This document shows positions 63,718 to 64,000 of a stretch of DNA of 64,000 nt, in pieces; positions within the stretch are counted from its first letter, which is position 1; each line of letters opens with the position of its first letter. Origin of the DNA: an uncultured Algibacter sp. (GTDB taxonomy: Bacteria; Bacteroidota; Bacteroidia; Flavobacteriales; Flavobacteriaceae); the NCBI GenBank assembly GCA_947502405.1, contig CANMZT010000004.1, positions 1-64,000 of the forward strand. Reading direction: 5' to 3'. The notes under the pieces are model-generated. The model was not told where the DNA came from and did not search any database. It saw nothing but the letters and a program-made list of their open reading frames with translations. A program made the position numbers and the translations under genes.

Positions 63718-64000
63718 CTACTCCCACTCTATGGTAGCTGGTGGTTTAGAACTGATGTCGTAAACTACTCTATTAACGCCTTTAACCCTATTTATTATAT
63801 CATTCGATGTTTTTTGAAGAAACTCATACGGTAAGTTTACCCAATCGGCAGTCATACCATCCGTACTTTCAACAGCACGTATGGCTACACATTTTTCATA
63901 AGTACGTTCATCTCCCATAACCCCAACACTATTAACAGGCAATAACATCGCCCCTGCTTGCCAAACTTTATCGTATAATCCCCAGTCTTTTAAACCTTGA
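63718..64000 (-). CDS. guaA: GMP synthase (glutamine-hydrolysing), C-terminal part, cut by window
   Basis: The frame is open to base 64000, giving the last 93 residues. [20 protein letters not shown] and [20 protein letters not shown] followed by [20 protein letters not shown] and the terminal [16 protein letters not shown] are the dimerisation domain of GuaA, which converts XMP to GMP. The terminal IEWE is the normal C-terminus. The glutaminase and ATP-PPase domains lie beyond the window. Confidence 0.96.
   Translation of the reverse strand, partial: QGLKDWGLYDKVWQAGAMLLPVNSVGVMGDERTYEKCVAIRAVESTDGMTADWVNLPYEFLQKTSNDIINRVKGVNRVVYDISSKPPATIEWE

Overview
The window is chromosomal DNA of an AT-rich Bacteroidota, very probably a marine member of the Flavobacteriaceae. 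The grounds are type IX secretion (T9SS) C-terminal sorting domains on very large secreted proteins, the flavobacterial promoter hexamer TAnnTTTG in front of many genes, the almost complete lack of Shine-Dalgarno sequences, and flavobacterial families (DUF349, tandem DUF368, PorT-like barrels, LysM/PBP1 fusion, membrane-bound AraC regulators). No rRNA, tRNA, CRISPR array, prophage or intact insertion sequence is visible.

Layout. 1-14468 is a surface-protein block: the 3' end of a MopE-repeat protein, then three large T9SS cargo proteins (2262, 1062 and 1068 aa) with LamG domains and a shared C-terminal half. Each of the three is preceded by a related leader (TTTCATCG block, TTAATCGATTAA palindrome in two, and a CCCAA-loop hairpin just before the ATG). 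14559-29298 is mostly housekeeping: hisS with a large internal insertion, rpsF-rpsR-rplI, a LytTR response regulator, priA, a YihY/BrkB membrane protein, nadC, rlmH, a hibernation factor, an ITP/XTP pyrophosphatase, a bifunctional Rel/SpoT, a Fur-family regulator and purA. 29370-34140 is an accessory-looking, AT-rich stretch: a membrane-anchored AraC regulator, a 610-aa lipoprotein ending in a possible His-to-Cys (permuted papain-like) domain, a small polytopic membrane protein, a small secreted protein and a TlpA-like thioredoxin flanked by two almost identical terminators.

34233-45000 returns to envelope and core functions: OstA-like LPS transport protein, class III aminotransferase, TPR protein, two DUF368 proteins (probable undecaprenyl-phosphate transporters), aroE, a DUF349 protein and mazG. 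45158-46387 is a predicted outer-membrane barrel with an unusually motif-rich upstream region. 46388-46888 is a gene-poor gap holding a decayed fragment resembling a restriction-modification specificity domain and a structured, possibly non-coding RNA element. 46889-57731 is one long minus-strand block: two unrelated aconitases (AcnA, AcnB), a small membrane protein, a MoxR ATPase and three SurA/PpiC-type periplasmic chaperones. 57878-64000 contains a small conserved protein overlapping a methyltransferase, a divergent pair (transmembrane winged-helix regulator and TonB-like protein) separated by phased TTAC direct repeats, DUF3820, a DUF922 putative metalloprotease, a LysM/PBP1 protein and the 3' end of guaA.

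Functionally the envelope dominates: secreted adhesin-like proteins, outer-membrane protein chaperones, LPS export, lipid-carrier recycling and cell-wall-binding proteins. The most notable unexplained items are the shared leader of the T9SS genes, the lipoprotein locus at 30591-32824, the HisRS insertion, the phased operator at 59833-59868, the structured element at 46731-46820, and promoters placed so close to start codons that several mRNAs should be leaderless.
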